From the NCBI GenBank assembly GCA_947652115.1, contig OX393573.1:5887479-5951478 (forward strand): a stretch of 64,000 nt of DNA, in the 5' to 3' direction. Origin of the DNA: Blastomussa wellsi (lineage: Eukaryota > Cnidaria > Anthozoa > Scleractinia > Plerogyridae). Shown here piece after piece: positions 12,057-23,760 of the stretch (position 1 is the stretch's first letter; each line of letters starts with the position of its first letter). The translations under genes and the position numbers were made by a program. A model generated the notes under the pieces. The model ran no database searches. It saw nothing but the letters and a program-made list of their open reading frames with translations, and was not told the origin of the DNA.

Positions 12057-12825
12057 TCTATTTTACTCCAAAATACGTAACGAAAGCGAAAATTTGCAAT
12101 CGCTATTTTCGAGGGGCGAGCGGCAAATCCGCGAGCCTCGAGTTGCGTGGGTGGCAGTAGGGAAATTTTGACAACCGTCCCGAATTTTTTGGAGACATTC
12201 TCGAAAAAATCTCAAAATTACCGAGATTGTAGCTTTATCACTTCATGTTTTCCCGAAAAATCATGCGGCTACCGATTCCTGGAAAAGTTTAATTAAGATT
12301 CCCGAAAAAAAATGTTTTTCTCCTTCTCAGAGTTGACACCCTCCGTGATCATAATTATCATACAATTTTGCTACAATTTGGCTTTACATAATCTACGACA
12401 TTTTCAGGCCGAGGACAAAATTTGTTCATTATTTTCAAAACTGTTCGTGATTATTGTTACGATATCACAGGTAACCCAAGCTCGATATATGAGCAGCTCA
12501 AACAAAAATCATTCAAACAAAACTTTGAAAGGAAATCGTTAAAAGGGAGGCCAAACGTTCGATAAAACAGTTCACGGCACAACTGCTAACTAATTCCACG
12601 GCAGTAAAGTCGAGATTCTCGAAGACGATCCTCAAAGTAGTGTCAAAGACCAAAGAAAACAAAACGACGGTAATTGTGTGGTCGCGCGTGTATGAACGCG
12701 AATAGGTCAGCGGTAGTCAAAACTGAGCATGAGTAAATGCTTGTCATATAAAGTCAAGATTTTGAAGTGCGTGACGACGCGCGTGGATATTGTTGAACTC
12801 GCGAAGGCTTTTCCAAGAGAACAAG

Positions 12826-13052
12826 CCTGGTGACCCTATTTTTTTATTTTTTATCAATATTTTCCCCTTACTGAGAGGAAACGTCAGACGTAATTTTAAC
12901 AAATTCTACGAAAGGATTTTTTCTCTACTCACAAAATTGCCTTTTTTCACGTTTATAAAAAATCCGCTTCGTAGAATTTTGTTACAATTATTATACAGCT
13001 TCCTTTTCAAATGCCAAAAGTTATAACGTGAAAAAAATTGGGGGTCACCGGG
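12826..13052. mobile_element. MITE with CCTGGTGACCC / GGGTCACCGGG ends
   Basis: The termini CCTGGTGACCCTATTTTTTT and AAAAATTGGGGGTCACCGGG are inverted repeats with a few mismatches. A second inverted pair lies inside (TTTTAACAAATTCTACGAA against TTCGTAGAATTTTGTTACAA). About 227 bp long, no gene. Confidence 0.65.
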
Positions 13053-13748
13053 TTGGTTTTCAAGTTTTATGCGCCAGAAGCTGAAACGTAGGTCCGAATA
13101 ATCATCAAGTTCCGTTACCATGGTGACAGCTGATGACGAAATACTTGTTATTTTTGGTCAAGAACAAAATATGGAATTGAATCATTCGAACATTTTGTTA
13201 TGACCTTGGATTGATATTTTGCTCTTTTCTTCCAAAGTTAACACAGTCAAAAACCTGAAAACTGGTACCATCCACCTTAAAGGTAAAATAAATTTTTTAT
13301 ATTTCCATATTTAATTAAATATCTATAAAAAATTCACACGTTGACCTCTTTCGAAATTCATCGAGATCAGCGACCGTTGTGAAGGATATCCTCTATCCTG
13401 ATGCTAAAATGAGAGCATGAGCAGCCAATCACCTTACTTATCATGTCATCAGCAACCACTAAGAATAGCAGACGTCACACACACGAACGCACCACACCCA
13501 CAGCTGGTTTCAATTGCCGTCCCATTTTGACAGGCTGTATTTTTACAGCAGAGTGAACTGAGGACATACAGGTAGCTGAGCATTTGAAGACAAATGATGT
13601 CAGTTTCCCTTTCACAGAAATAAAACCTACACTGATGTTTTTGTCGGCAGAGACTCATCCGTGAGCCTGAAGCTTACGGCCACTCGCCCGACAATCGATC
13701 GCCGTTTAGGCTGTATAAGGAATAGCTTGCCGTCTACAAGGGCTCATC

Positions 13749-13884
13749 CTCGGTGTAAAAACCTGTGAAACTCACGAGTGACTTAAAACAAAGAACGAAG
13801 AAGACAACAAAGAACCTAGAAACAATATAGAACAGAAAAACAACAGATCAAAAACAAAGAAAAAAGTCAGGTTTTTACACCGAG
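13749..13884. mobile_element. MITE with 17-bp perfect terminal inverted repeats
   Basis: CTCGGTGTAAAAACCTG at 13749-13765 is matched exactly in reverse complement by CAGGTTTTTACACCGAG at 13868-13884. The centre is A-rich and not inverted. 136 bp in all. Confidence 0.75.
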
Positions 13885-14816
13885 ATAAACCCCCTACAAA
13901 GGTTTGCCTGAAAGTGTTCGCTGAATCTTGCGGGAATGTTGAAGGGATTTCAAACGAAATTTTGCCACGACGCTCTACTTAGCCAGCGAATAAACCCGAC
14001 TTGCCACATATACGGCGCAGATTAATTTATATTGACGTGTGTCCAGTTATTTAATCATCAGCTTCGTCCGCAGTTCTCACAGTGTGATGAAGAAATTCAA
14101 AAACGAGATGAGGGTGTTTGCCTTTTGCTCAGCCTGAGTACCTAATTGGTCATTGTGATGAAAACTATTGATTACATCCATATTTGTGGGGATCACTTTG
14201 TATGTTTTGTCATTGGAATCCTTCTATGCCAAAAAATGAAATTTTCTTTGTGGTAGTTATTTTGCTTCAAGATATTACCAATTAAGTGATGGTTCCTTAG
14301 TTCTTTGCAACTCCCGATAAATTTCATCGACCTGGACCTCAGATGGACCAGACGTTTTTGTTCAGAGGAAAATTCTTTTAACCAAGTACGACAAAATTGA
14401 AAAAAGAGACCGACAATAGAAGTATGATGGTCTCTGTATTAGAATTAGTCAACTGGAAAAGCGTGTCAAATGCCACCATGGGTAGGTGCCAGAAAAGGGA
14501 CAACACATTTTGAACAATAATCGTTCTTAATGGCAATGAGAAACCCGCAATTGATTCATAAATAACTAAATAAATATAAATAAATAAATACATACATACA
14601 TAATAAACGTAGAATTCCATAGACTTTGCAGTATATCGTTAAACAGATCTGTAGATCTGTTCAGTTTGTCTATTGGTGCCAAAATCATTGTTAAAAGAAT
14701 GTGCAGATACAGCGTTCGGTTCCAACAGCAACACAGCATTTCATGTCGTGGTTCACGCTCTAAAGAAGAGGAAGAATTTGGTTATCTCATTAAGCCCTTA
14801 ATTTCTTCTTGGGTCA
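13885..14816. other. No recognised gene
   Basis: AT-rich sequence containing a short TAAATAAATAAATACATACATACAT low-complexity tract near 14565-14600 and a small palindrome AACAGATCTGTAGATCTGTT near 14641. No exons recognised. Confidence 0.3.
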
Positions 14817-14968
14817 TAGACCTTTCTCATGCATTTATTATTCTTTTGTGTTCATGCTAATCCGCCCACCCAAGTTCTTTCTTATTTTGTTCTTTGTACA
14901 TACTGACGAGGCTGGGCGGGCAGATTAGTATGAACGCAAAAGAATAACAAATGCGTGAGAAAGGTCTA
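14817..14968. mobile_element. MITE, TAGACCTTT-ended family, copy 1
   Basis: The left arm TAGACCTTTCTCATGCATTT continues through TTATTCTTTTG and ATGCTAATC; the right arm mirrors it (GATTAGTATGAACGCAAAAG through GAGAAAGGTCTA). The inverted repeats are about 50 bp and leave a short GCCCACC / GGGCGGG centre. Non-autonomous element. Confidence 0.75.
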
Positions 14969-15018
14969 TTCCAGATGCAGTAGATGCCATGCTTGTCACT
15001 TTTTGTCGTCCGCTGTAA

Positions 15019-15191
15019 TAGACCTTTTTCACTTTGGTGTGTTTGTTGCCCATTACAGACCATGTGACATTCCATAGAGAATTGTTCTTTTAACCACCAA
15101 AAATCAGTTAACGTTGAAAGCAAGAATCCTCAAAAGTATCATCACATGTTCTCTAATTGGGCAACAAACCGCCCAAGCGAAAAAAGGTCTA
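15019..15191. mobile_element. MITE, TAGACCTTT-ended family, copy 2
   Basis: The left arm TAGACCTTTTTCACTTTGG and TTTGTTGCCCA are mirrored by TGGGCAACAAACCGCCCAAG and AAAAAAGGTCTA. It shares only the outer TAGACCTTT / AAAGGTCTA ends with the copy 50 bp to the left; the interiors differ, so the two are separate subfamilies. Confidence 0.7.
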
Positions 15192-16148
15192 TGAGGTTTG
15201 TGATTGGTAGCTAGGCTAAGCTGCTATGTCTCTTTGTACATGTCTTTGTATTGGATAGCTCCGTGTTTATATACAATGAGATAATAGTATCATTGTGTTT
15301 TATTTGCAAAATAAATTTGGTCGCTCTTGACTGATAAAGGTCATTTATAAGCTTTCGTCATTTCGAAGTTGGTAACGAAGGCAAGCTGAACAGGTGAGAT
15401 GAGTTCTGCTTCTTTTTTCATTGCAGTAGCTTTGTCAAGTGACATTTGATTAAGGTTTTTATAAGGTTGAAACTGTCGGCCTGGCCTGAATACCTTTTCA
15501 AGCATGAAAGGCTAACGTAAGTCCCACTTGCACGTCCCCAACTTCTTTAATGACGAGCCAATTTTGCACGCGATGAAACGACCCTTCGAAAACGGCCGAT
15601 ATATACCGCTGCAAGAACTGTTTTATGACAGTTTATGTAGAATTACAATAAGGGTTTCCTTGCTGTTTCGAAAGCCTTGCGTACTTTAAGTAGGACCTTG
15701 AGAGCGTTTGTGATCACACGAGTACCTCGGACAGTACGAGCATCGATAACAGTAAGCCTTATGTGCAACAAGCAATTTACTCCAACTAAAATACCGAGCT
15801 TGGAAAATAGGTGAGCATATGCAAAGGAGCGCCCACTTATTTTGTGAGCATTTCGAGCGCTGCAAAGCCCTCATAAGACTCTTCATAAAGCGCCGTGATG
15901 CCATTTGGAGTGGCAGCCTTTTTCCGCAGTAGAAGGGAGTGGTTTGTTCATAAGACCAAGATCCTCTTTTATCATTGTACATAACATTAACTTAGGCGTT
16001 TTACAGAGATTAACTTTTAACAATGAAAGTTATATTTAAATGCGTTCTGAGAGGTTCTTTGACTGGAATATAAAGAAATCGAGCTTTCGGCTGTCCCACT
16101 TGACTGCATCCTTTCAATGGATCACAATTGAATAAGAAAAAAATCGAC
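15192..16148. other. No recognised gene
   Basis: Several short open frames on the minus strand (for example 15686-15982) show no family resemblance. No repeats with clear termini were found. Confidence 0.3.
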
Positions 16149-16161
16149 TACTAAAATATAT

Positions 16162-16664
16162 AGAGGGGGTAAGTTTCAAAAGAAACTGTGGTGCTGCGTC
16201 GGTGGGAAGTATAACAATATAATTTGGTTTAATCAACTGGGTTGATAATGTGAATTGGCCACCTTCCCGACGTAGAGAAAGACGACAAAAATGCGTCGAA
16301 ACCGGTCGCGAGACACTTCATCTCCCAAATCATTCTAAGCAGCATATGGCAGTCTGCGGCCTTTCCCTTCACCAAGGAAACACGGAAAGCCACAACTCTG
16401 GAACAAAAATTTATTTTTCAAATCGAAACTCTTAATCCTCACGGTATCAACGAACGCTTTTCATTCAACTAATTTATTTCATTTAATTTACGTTACCAGG
16501 AACCAGCCAATAGCGAAGCTCCATCTTTCTGTATGTAAAAAACACACGACCCACAATTCCTTGATTCGCTGCGACGAAGGGCTAACGCTCGAAACGTCAG
16601 CTCTTGAATCTCTTTACGGTGGCCAATTCACATTATCAACCCAGTTGATAAAACCAAATTATAT
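16162..16664 (+). mobile_element. Short Penelope-like element with 13-bp target duplication
   Basis: It begins AGAGGGGGTAAGTTTC and ends ATAAAACCAAATTATAT. The direct repeat TACTAAAATATAT lies at 16149-16161 and again at 16665-16677, so the insertion boundaries are well defined. The plus strand encodes a decayed C-terminal part of the GIY-YIG endonuclease seen intact at 46321-46716 (shared LPNHSKQHMAVCGLSLHQGN, then a frameshift). A 3' region follows with a hammerhead-like sequence at 16563-16610. About 45 bp near the 5' end (AATTTGG..TTGATAATGTGAATTGGCC) recur inverted at the 3' end, a structure known in Penelope-like elements. No reverse transcriptase is present. Confidence 0.75.
16563..16610 (+). 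ncRNA. Hammerhead-ribozyme-like sequence, probably inactive
   Basis: The order GATTCGCT - (G)CGACGA - GGGC loop GCTC - GAAACGTC - AGC..GAATC follows a type I hammerhead with a loopless palindromic stem III (ACGT). The first core segment departs from the CUGANGA consensus at two positions, so catalysis is doubtful. Penelope-like elements are known to carry such motifs. Confidence 0.45.
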
Positions 16665-16677
16665 TACTAAAATATAT

Positions 16678-18517
16678 GCAAAACAAAATTATAAAAAAAT
16701 GACAAAACTTCGTTGAAAAGTGTTACCTAGCTAAAGGGGGACTATTTTATAAAGATTAGTTTAATGATTAGAAAGACGTTTGCTATGATTCTAATGTTTT
16801 CACGGGAGGAGCCTTTGGCAATAACTCGTCAGTTGTCACAGTAAATTGATGTTTAAATGTCCAAGCAGGTTTCGCAATGTGTAGGCAGCTTGTGTTATTT
16901 GTAATTCAAATATGAAATAGACTAAAAAATAAATTGATTTCGGTTCTTACTCCGTTTACCGTACGCAAATATGTAGTACATTGTTTTACCTTTGTTCGTG
17001 ATGCTTTGAAATGGAGCAACATCGTCCCTCCTCATTTCTTTTGTTTTTCGTCTTCTGTGTCCCGTGCACGAAGAACGAGCCTTGATTTCTACAATTTCAA
17101 TTCTTACTTGTTGCAAAATACAGGCTAGTTTCACCCACACACCACCAATCGCAGTCTGCACAAGGTGTTTTGTACACAACATTCAGTTGAGTTCGGTAAA
17201 GTTCGATAGACTGGATTTACAAGAAGGAAGTTCAAAGTCTTTGAAGGCTTATTTCATGGCTTATGTTATGCCTGTAAAATTCTTGTTAATCCATGATTGC
17301 GTGATGCCGTTGAAAAGAACAGCATTGTTGGAACACTCCTGAGTTGTGGCCCATTTGAAAACAGGCAGCGGGTGTATGGCCGATAGAGACATGGCGAAAT
17401 AGGTGGCTTACGAGACCTCGTTTTATTTAAAATGTTAGAGAGATATATACATCAATTATCAAAATAAATTAAAATAATAAAAAAAAAAATGGAAAGCATA
17501 ATCTTGAAAGAGCTGATTGAAGCAAATGAAACTCTTACCAGAATGAACTTTTGCGCTGAATGCTGTATGGTTCACGGAATTTCGTGCGCAAAATTTAGTG
17601 TGTTCCAAGAAAGGTTAATTTATTGTCGTATTACCTTATTTTTTCGTACACAGATATTCTTCATCGACGATGAGCTTTTTGCTAAATTGCAACGAGACTT
17701 TGTTATTCAAAACAGGTTTTCAAATTCAAATTTAATTGTTATTGCCTGAAGCATTTTGTCCTATGTTTACTAAGTTAAAATGCGGATTAAGGAATTGGGA
17801 GAGAACCAGAAAACAACTTTAAGCAAAATTAACCGGGATGGGCTTGTCAGTCATACAAAACCAAATATGGTCATGATCAATTCCCTTTATCTACCCCTGC
17901 TCCAAGCACGCTCATGCATGAATAATTGTTAGATATATTCCAGTACATGTTTTTTTTTATTGGAACGATCTTCTTTGTTGTTATTGTTGTTATTATCATT
18001 ACCATTATTGTTATTATAAAAACCTGCTCTCACGAACAAATGCTGGTGATTGCAACATCTTCCTCAGCGGGAACTCAACACGTCACCCAAGACAACTATA
18101 GTCCCCATTGTAAAGGGACACTGGCACGCCTGATATATCATATTTTAATAAGTGTCGCCTGTAGCGTGCTTTATTGTCATGCAATAAAAGGAGCAAAATG
18201 CTGAAAGTGGTGAAGGCAAAGAAATATCAACTGAGAAGAAAAAATAGCTATTAAAAGATTCAAAATTTCATCAAAATTTCAGCTTTGATTTCTGGACAGG
18301 AAATTTTGATGAATTACAATCCACTTCCAGCCTTGTAATCCTGTACTATTCCCCCAAATACCTGTTCCATCTTGCTCTGTTGGATCCTTTTATCAAATTT
18401 ATTCGTGTAATTGGTGGCATTTGGCACAATAATATGGAAATTAGAACATGGCAATTTCTGTAGTCAGGCGTGACAGTATCCTTTAAGTCTTTGATTGTGT
18501 AATATGCTTAAGCTTAG
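16678..18517. other. No recognised gene; ancestral upstream flank of the D8C gene
   Basis: With the 13.4-kb retrotransposon insertion removed, this sequence would lie immediately upstream of the D8C/EF-hand gene that starts at 32025, so its promoter may be here. No TATA box or upstream exon can be assigned. Low-complexity tracts occur near 17460-17490 and 17960-18020. Confidence 0.35.
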
Positions 18518-18522
18518 AGGGG

Positions 18523-18772
18523 TGTTCTGATCCTTTGGACCCTGATCCATAAGTTTGCTCACCGTAACAAACGAGACGTAAATCCTTCATCAGTCAGTGT
18601 AACCAGATTTATTCGAAGTAAATTTTCGCGGTGAAACGAGAAAGGGTTTTCACCAGCGTGCACAACAGTACAATGACAATCCCAAAATCACATGGAAAAT
18701 CAATACCATAATACCTTGCTACAATGCTAAACTATGTGGTAACGCTAGACGAGTGACACGCGTGACAGAACA
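18523..18772 (-). repeat. Outer BEL/Pao element, 3' LTR
   Basis: 250 bp, beginning TGTTCTGATCC on the plus strand and ending GTGACAGAACA. It matches 31716-31965 except for A/G, C/A and G/A differences in the right-hand half. Confidence 0.9.
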
Positions 18773-18910
18773 CTCCCCGTCTGGTATAAGAAAATACCAC
18801 TACAATATCTAAACAAAACAGTAACGTCCTAGATTAAAATGTTCAGTGATGTCCTAATTTCCAGCACAAAGCTGTGAAAGTTCACTTTTCTCTAAGACAA
18901 CTTAGACAGT

Positions 18911-20779
18911 TCATCCAAGTGGGGTTTTCATCTCCTCGAAATCTTTCTCGCTCCTAAGTAGGATAACCTCAGTGACGAGCCTGGTGTAACTCTTTCTGGA
19001 GCCGTCTTTCGCTGTCACCAGGTCAACCTTGCGTACTTTACTGTCTGCGGAAGCATAAGCCTTGGTTATCCGGGCAAGAGGCCATTAGTTTCTAGGTGAC
19101 TCTTTACAATGAAGGAGGACCAAATCTCCTTCTTCTAGGTTCCTAGTTTCGTTTTGCCACTTCCTTCTTGGCTGGAGTGTCGGCAGGTATTCTTTTCGCC
19201 AACGGGTCCAGAACATATTGGCCAAGTACTGGACCTGCCTCCACTGCTTGCTGTACAAGTCTGTGCTGCTGAAATTCCCAGGCATGGATTTCAAGGCTCT
19301 GGACTTCGGTGTTAGCAAAGTGGCTGGGGTGAGAATCTCTGGCATTTCTGGATCGGAAGGCACGGGAACCAGGGGTCTGGCGTTCACTATAGCGGTTGCT
19401 TTTGCCATGAGTGTTGTGAGGACTTCATGAGTGAGGCGTATGGGTCCGAGATCAGCAAGAATGGAGTCCAAGATCCTTCTGGTCACCCCTATCATTCGTT
19501 CCCAAACTCCACCAACGTGGGAGGCATGAGAAGCATTGAAGATCCAATTGCAGCCTTCAGTTGCTAGGTAGGACTGAATGGCTTTGTCATCCATCTCTTT
19601 AAGGCAAGATTGGAGCTCGTTTCGTGCGCCCACAAAATTGGTACCACAGTCTAAGCGAAGCTGTACTGCTGGTCCTCGCAAGGCCAGGAATCTGCGCAAG
19701 GCATTGATGAAACATGAGGTGTCCATAGACTCTATTACTTCGATATGGATAGCCCTTGTGGTTAGGCAGGTGAAAAGTACAGCCCAACGTTTGCTGTTGG
19801 CAATTCCTCCTCTTGTCTGGCGAGCACTGATGAGCCAGGGTCCAAAGACGTCAAGACCAACGTAGCTGAATGGAGGTGCGGGAGTAAGTCGATCAGTGGG
19901 AAGATCGGCCATCTTTTGTGTCTGCTGCCGACCCCTCAGCTTCTTGCACTTAATGCAGTTGTTAATGGCGCTGTTCACGGCTCGCTTGCCTCCAACTATC
20001 CAGAACCCACTGCTTCGGATCAGGCCAAGTGTGAAATGTCGCCCCTGATGCTGTACTTTTTCGTGATAATGCTTTATCAGAAGACTTGTGACGTGATGTG
20101 AACTCGGCAGTATCAAGGGGTGGCTCTCCTCATAGCTCAGACTTGCTCTCTCTAGTCGGCCACCAACTCTGACGAGTCCATCATTATCAACCATTGGGCT
20201 CAGTTTGAGAAGAGGGCTTGTCTTAGGCAACCCATCAGAGTTGTTGAGACTGCTGATTTCCTGTTCATAAGCTTCATGCTGAACATTCTGTATGATCAAC
20301 AACTTTGCCCTGTTTAGAAGACAAGCATCTGGTGTCAGCTTTATACTTTCTGTGGTACCAGACTTCTCAAGGGCCTTTTGACGATGTGACTGGATAAAGG
20401 AGAGAAGTCTTCCAATCGCCCTCACAAGAGTTGTCCACTGCGAAAACCTAGAGAAGCGGCTGGTCCCGAGAGGTTTGTTAGGCAGAATTTGAGTTACCAG
20501 GGCTTGTAACACTGGGCGGACTTCCGGGTCATCTTCTGCAGTCTCTGAGGCTTGGTTGGCAGTCGTGTTGACAGATGCTTCCTGGTGGTGAAGGAAGATA
20601 GGTCCATAGTGCCACATACTGCCACTCAGGCTCTGGGCATCTACTGAGCGCGTGGCTAGATCAGCTGGATTCCGGTGGGAGGGTACATAATACCATTGTT
20701 CAGGGGATGAGGATTTTCTAATACGCTCGATTGCTGACATAAACATAAAAGCGTCGCGTCTCGTTGGTAATGTAGCCAA
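18911..20779 (-). pseudogene. Outer element: RNase H tail, integrase and C-terminal domain (broken)
   Basis: On the minus strand the frame covers the end of RNase H (SPEQWYYVPSHRNPADLATR), the HHCC zinc-binding domain (paired His then CIKC), and a DDE integrase core with YVGLDVFGP, LDCGTNF and GGVWERM supplying the Asp, Asp and Glu. A C-terminal domain of the type found after BEL/Pao integrases follows (WTRWRKEYL, EEGDLVLL). An in-frame TAA at 19085-19087 interrupts that last domain, which continues in the same frame to a TGA at 18911. The 5' edge is a frameshift near 20740 from the RNase H segment. Confidence 0.85.
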
Positions 20780-20834
20780 GGACTACTCTGCTATCAGAGT
20801 AGTAGGAGACTGTATCAGGCTTTATGTCCAACTC

Positions 20835-21101
20835 TCAGTTGATGAGCTCTGTGATTTCGATGCCAAGTGCGGCCGCACACAGCTCGAGACGAGGGATGGT
20901 TGTGGCATGAGATGGGGCCAGCTTCGCCTTGCCAAAGACGAAAGACACTTGGATGCTTCCATCGTGTTGGACAGTTCTGAGGTATGAGACTGCTCCAATG
21001 GCGTTATTGGACGCGTCGCAGAAGGTATGTAGCTCCCGTCTTTTGACTCCTGTAGATGAAGCCACTGTGTAGCAGCGAGGGACCCTCAGAAGCGTTAGAG
21101 C
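20835..21101 (-). pseudogene. Outer element: RNase H segment between two stops
   Basis: Same frame as the reverse transcriptase upstream, from which it is cut by a TAA at 21102-21104. It contains HTFCDASNNAIGAV and PRLELCAAALG, supplying RNase H acidic residues, and ends at a TGA (20835-20837), after which the frame reads on for about 30 codons before the frameshift. It is a decayed part of the polyprotein, not a separate gene. Confidence 0.8.
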
Positions 21102-22808
21102 TTACAAAGCCTTGCACCATGCTTCCCAGGCCAGCCTTTGCTCTTCCGACAACGGTTCATCCCAGCTTTCTGGCTCAAGGTTGCTGAAATTGGCCATCAT
21201 GGATCGAAGGAAGAGCTTCCCTCTAACAATAACTGGAGCTGCAAGTCCCAGTGGATCATACAGACTATTGAGGATGGAGAGCACACCTCGTCTTGTAAAT
21301 GGCCTCTTCTCCAGAGAAACTTTGAAGGTGAATGCGTCTGCTGATATGTCCCATAGCACCCCTAATGCACGCTGAATTGGCACAGTATCCAGTGAGAAGT
21401 CTAGGTCGCAGAGGTCAGAGGCTTGATCTTCTCTTGGAAAGGCATGAGTCACTTCTGGATGACTGGATGCTATCTTATGTAGACGGAGATTTGCTGTGGA
21501 TAACATGGCTCTTGTGCGAGTTAACAGGTCAATGGCTTCAGCGGGTTTGGGCACAGACTTCAGCCCGTCATCGACATAGAAATTGTTGTACACAAAGTCT
21601 TTTGCATCTGAATCTGGTGAGAAGGTGTTTCCAAAGACATGAACCTTCATGCGGTACTCAGTTAGCTCTCCGTTTGGATCGTTATCCATGTACCAGAAGA
21701 ATCGCAGCAGGTCCCTGTGTTGTTCTTGAACTAGGAAGGAGTGGAACATTTGTTCAATGTCCGCCACAAAGGCCACAGTGTCTTGGCGGAATCGTAACAG
21801 GATGCCTAGTAGGTTGTTTGTGAGGTCTGGTCCTGAGAGCAAGACCTTGTTCAGGGACATTCCTTTGGTTTCTGCTGCAGAATCAAAAACCACACGAATT
21901 TTATCTAGTTTTTGGGGGTGGTACACACCAAAGTGGGGAAGATACCAGCGTGGGGTAGAAGGGCTTAATTCTGTTTTTGGTACAGGTTCCGCGTGACCTC
22001 TTTCGAGCAATTTCTGCATGAAGTCGAAGTAGTGCTGTTTCATCAATGGTTTTTTGTCAAGTGTCCGTCTAGTTGACTTCAGGCGCTTGACTGCATCTTC
22101 TCGATTGTCGGGAAGCCTGTTAAATTTCTCACGGACAGGTAAGGGCGCCTCCCAGCTACCAGATTCGTTCCTGGCTAATGAACTGTTGATGATTTGAATG
22201 AACTTCCGATCCTCCACTGACATTCCTGGTCTGTTGTCATCCTTAGTGCATGCAAAGATATTGTCTCCCAGTCCATCTTCAAAGCTCCCTTTGAAGAAAG
22301 TTCCTTTCTTTTTACTAGTTTCCAAATAAGTTGTGGAGTCTGCATGTGAACCATGTGAGATCTCAGAGGGATTATGAGCGCCATCCATACAGGCGTTTCC
22401 TAACACCACCCATCCCAGGTCGAGGTGTTGAGCCCATGGTGCATTCCTGGGTCCGTTTCGCGACTCATGAATTTTATGGAGGGGCGGTGCGTCTGGGTCT
22501 AGGTAAGGGATCTTCTCAGCGATAGCTTTCAGATGGGGGTGGGCTCTGGCCACTGCGGGAGTTGGAAGTTCTTCTCTATTGTCTGGGATAGCATTACATT
22601 CAGTGAGGATGGGCAGCATGTGACTCTGTGTGCCATCAAAGGATTCAATAACAAGGTTGTGGGCGCGTCTTCCCATGGCCTGACTTGTCCCTGAGCACGT
22701 TTTCAGCATGTAAGGTGTTGCCTTCCCACCCAGGTTCAGCAGATCAAACAGTTTTGGCTTGGCGAGTGAACAGTTGCTTTGATCATCGATGACCACATAT
22801 GCCTTAAT
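21102..22808 (-). pseudogene. Outer element: protease and reverse transcriptase (deleted palm segment)
   Basis: The first part (VIDDQSNCSLAKPKLFDLL) is the retropepsin-like domain typical of BEL/Pao polyproteins, then a linker (HLDLGWVVLGNACMDG), then the reverse transcriptase with KIRVVFDSAAE, DIEQMFHSF and YVDDGLKSV. Between the conserved FG turn and YVDD there are only 17 residues, against 34 in the inner element, so about 17 residues of the palm are missing near 21604-21630. The upstream edge is an in-frame TAA (22809-22811) separating it from gag. Such a polymerase should be inactive. Confidence 0.85.
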
Positions 22809-23550
22809 TTAGTTCTCAGGTTGACTGTTTGCGTAGATGCTCACAAGACATATCTTTGCACACGACTTGCCTCCCATTGTGTTTCCACACACCTTTGTGC
22901 AGCTAGATGTCACTGCAGGCTCCCCGCCATACTGGTGGGCATCTTTCAGCCCTACTTCTTCTGCTGCTGGTTTGCTGGGGGGTCCCGCGTGTAATGCTGT
23001 AACATGTTTATCACTGTGACACTCAGAGCATTTGACTTGGGTCACACAATCCTTTGCTAGGTGATTAGTTGTGGCAAGGCAATGAAAGCAGATTCGGTGT
23101 TGGCTAAGCAAATTCTTCCTTTCAGTGAGGGGCATGGCCCTGAAGGCACGGCATTTGCTAAGCGGATGCGATAATTTGTGAATGACGCTCCATCTTGCAG
23201 GGTCCCGGGTAGTTGAACTCTTGAGTGCAGGGTCTGTGATGTCAGTCCTAAATGCTGTGAAGCCTTGTCCAAAGGGTGGGTCATCAGTAGGTTCGATTGG
23301 AGATTTGACAGGAGGCTTGACAGGAAATTTCTCCAAGTGGCTCTCCATGGATAAGAATGGATCATTCCGTTCTTGTGCAATCTCTTGAATGAAAGAGGCG
23401 AACTCCCTAAAAGGGGGGTAGTCAACACCATGCTGTGATTTGAAACGGTAAGCGTGCCTTTGCCACCTTCCTTGGAGTTCTTCCGGTAGCTTGACGAGCA
23501 CTGGTTACAGGAAGGCAGGTTCATCAAGGATTTTGAGGCCTGCAAGGCCA
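22809..23550 (-). pseudogene. Outer element: C-terminal gag with zinc knuckles (split from its N-terminal half)
   Basis: It contains LPEELQGRWQRHAYRF, then zinc-knuckle-like motifs CFHCLATTNHLAKDC and CSECHSDKHVTALH. An in-frame TAA lies at 23505-23507 and another at 22809-22811. The upstream boundary is the insertion point of the inner retrotransposon; the frame resumes at 30069, 6.5 kb away. Continuity across the insertion, in the correct phase, is the best evidence that the inner element landed in a formerly contiguous gag. Confidence 0.85.
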
Positions 23551-23760
23551 TGTTACGGACAGTATACGGCGTTACGCGTGACACGGGTCACGTGGGTAAC
23601 ACGCCTTGTTAATCATGTGATAGAGGTTCGTGCTTCTTTCTCGTTCTAGTTGTTGTTTGTACAGGTTGTGCGCGTGTTTGATATTAAATCGATGTGAAAC
23701 TTCAAAGACTTGAGCCTCTAAATCCAGCGAAAACGCCCTACAGCGTTGCCTTCTCATACA
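23551..23760 (+). repeat. Inner BEL/Pao element, 5' LTR
   Basis: 210 bp, TG..CA termini, immediately preceded by the GGCCA duplication and followed by a TGG-initial primer-binding candidate. Confidence 0.9.

Noticed and set aside
19218..23388. Plus-strand frames opposite the outer retrotransposon
   Set aside because: They are antisense shadows of the minus-strand gag-pol sequence.
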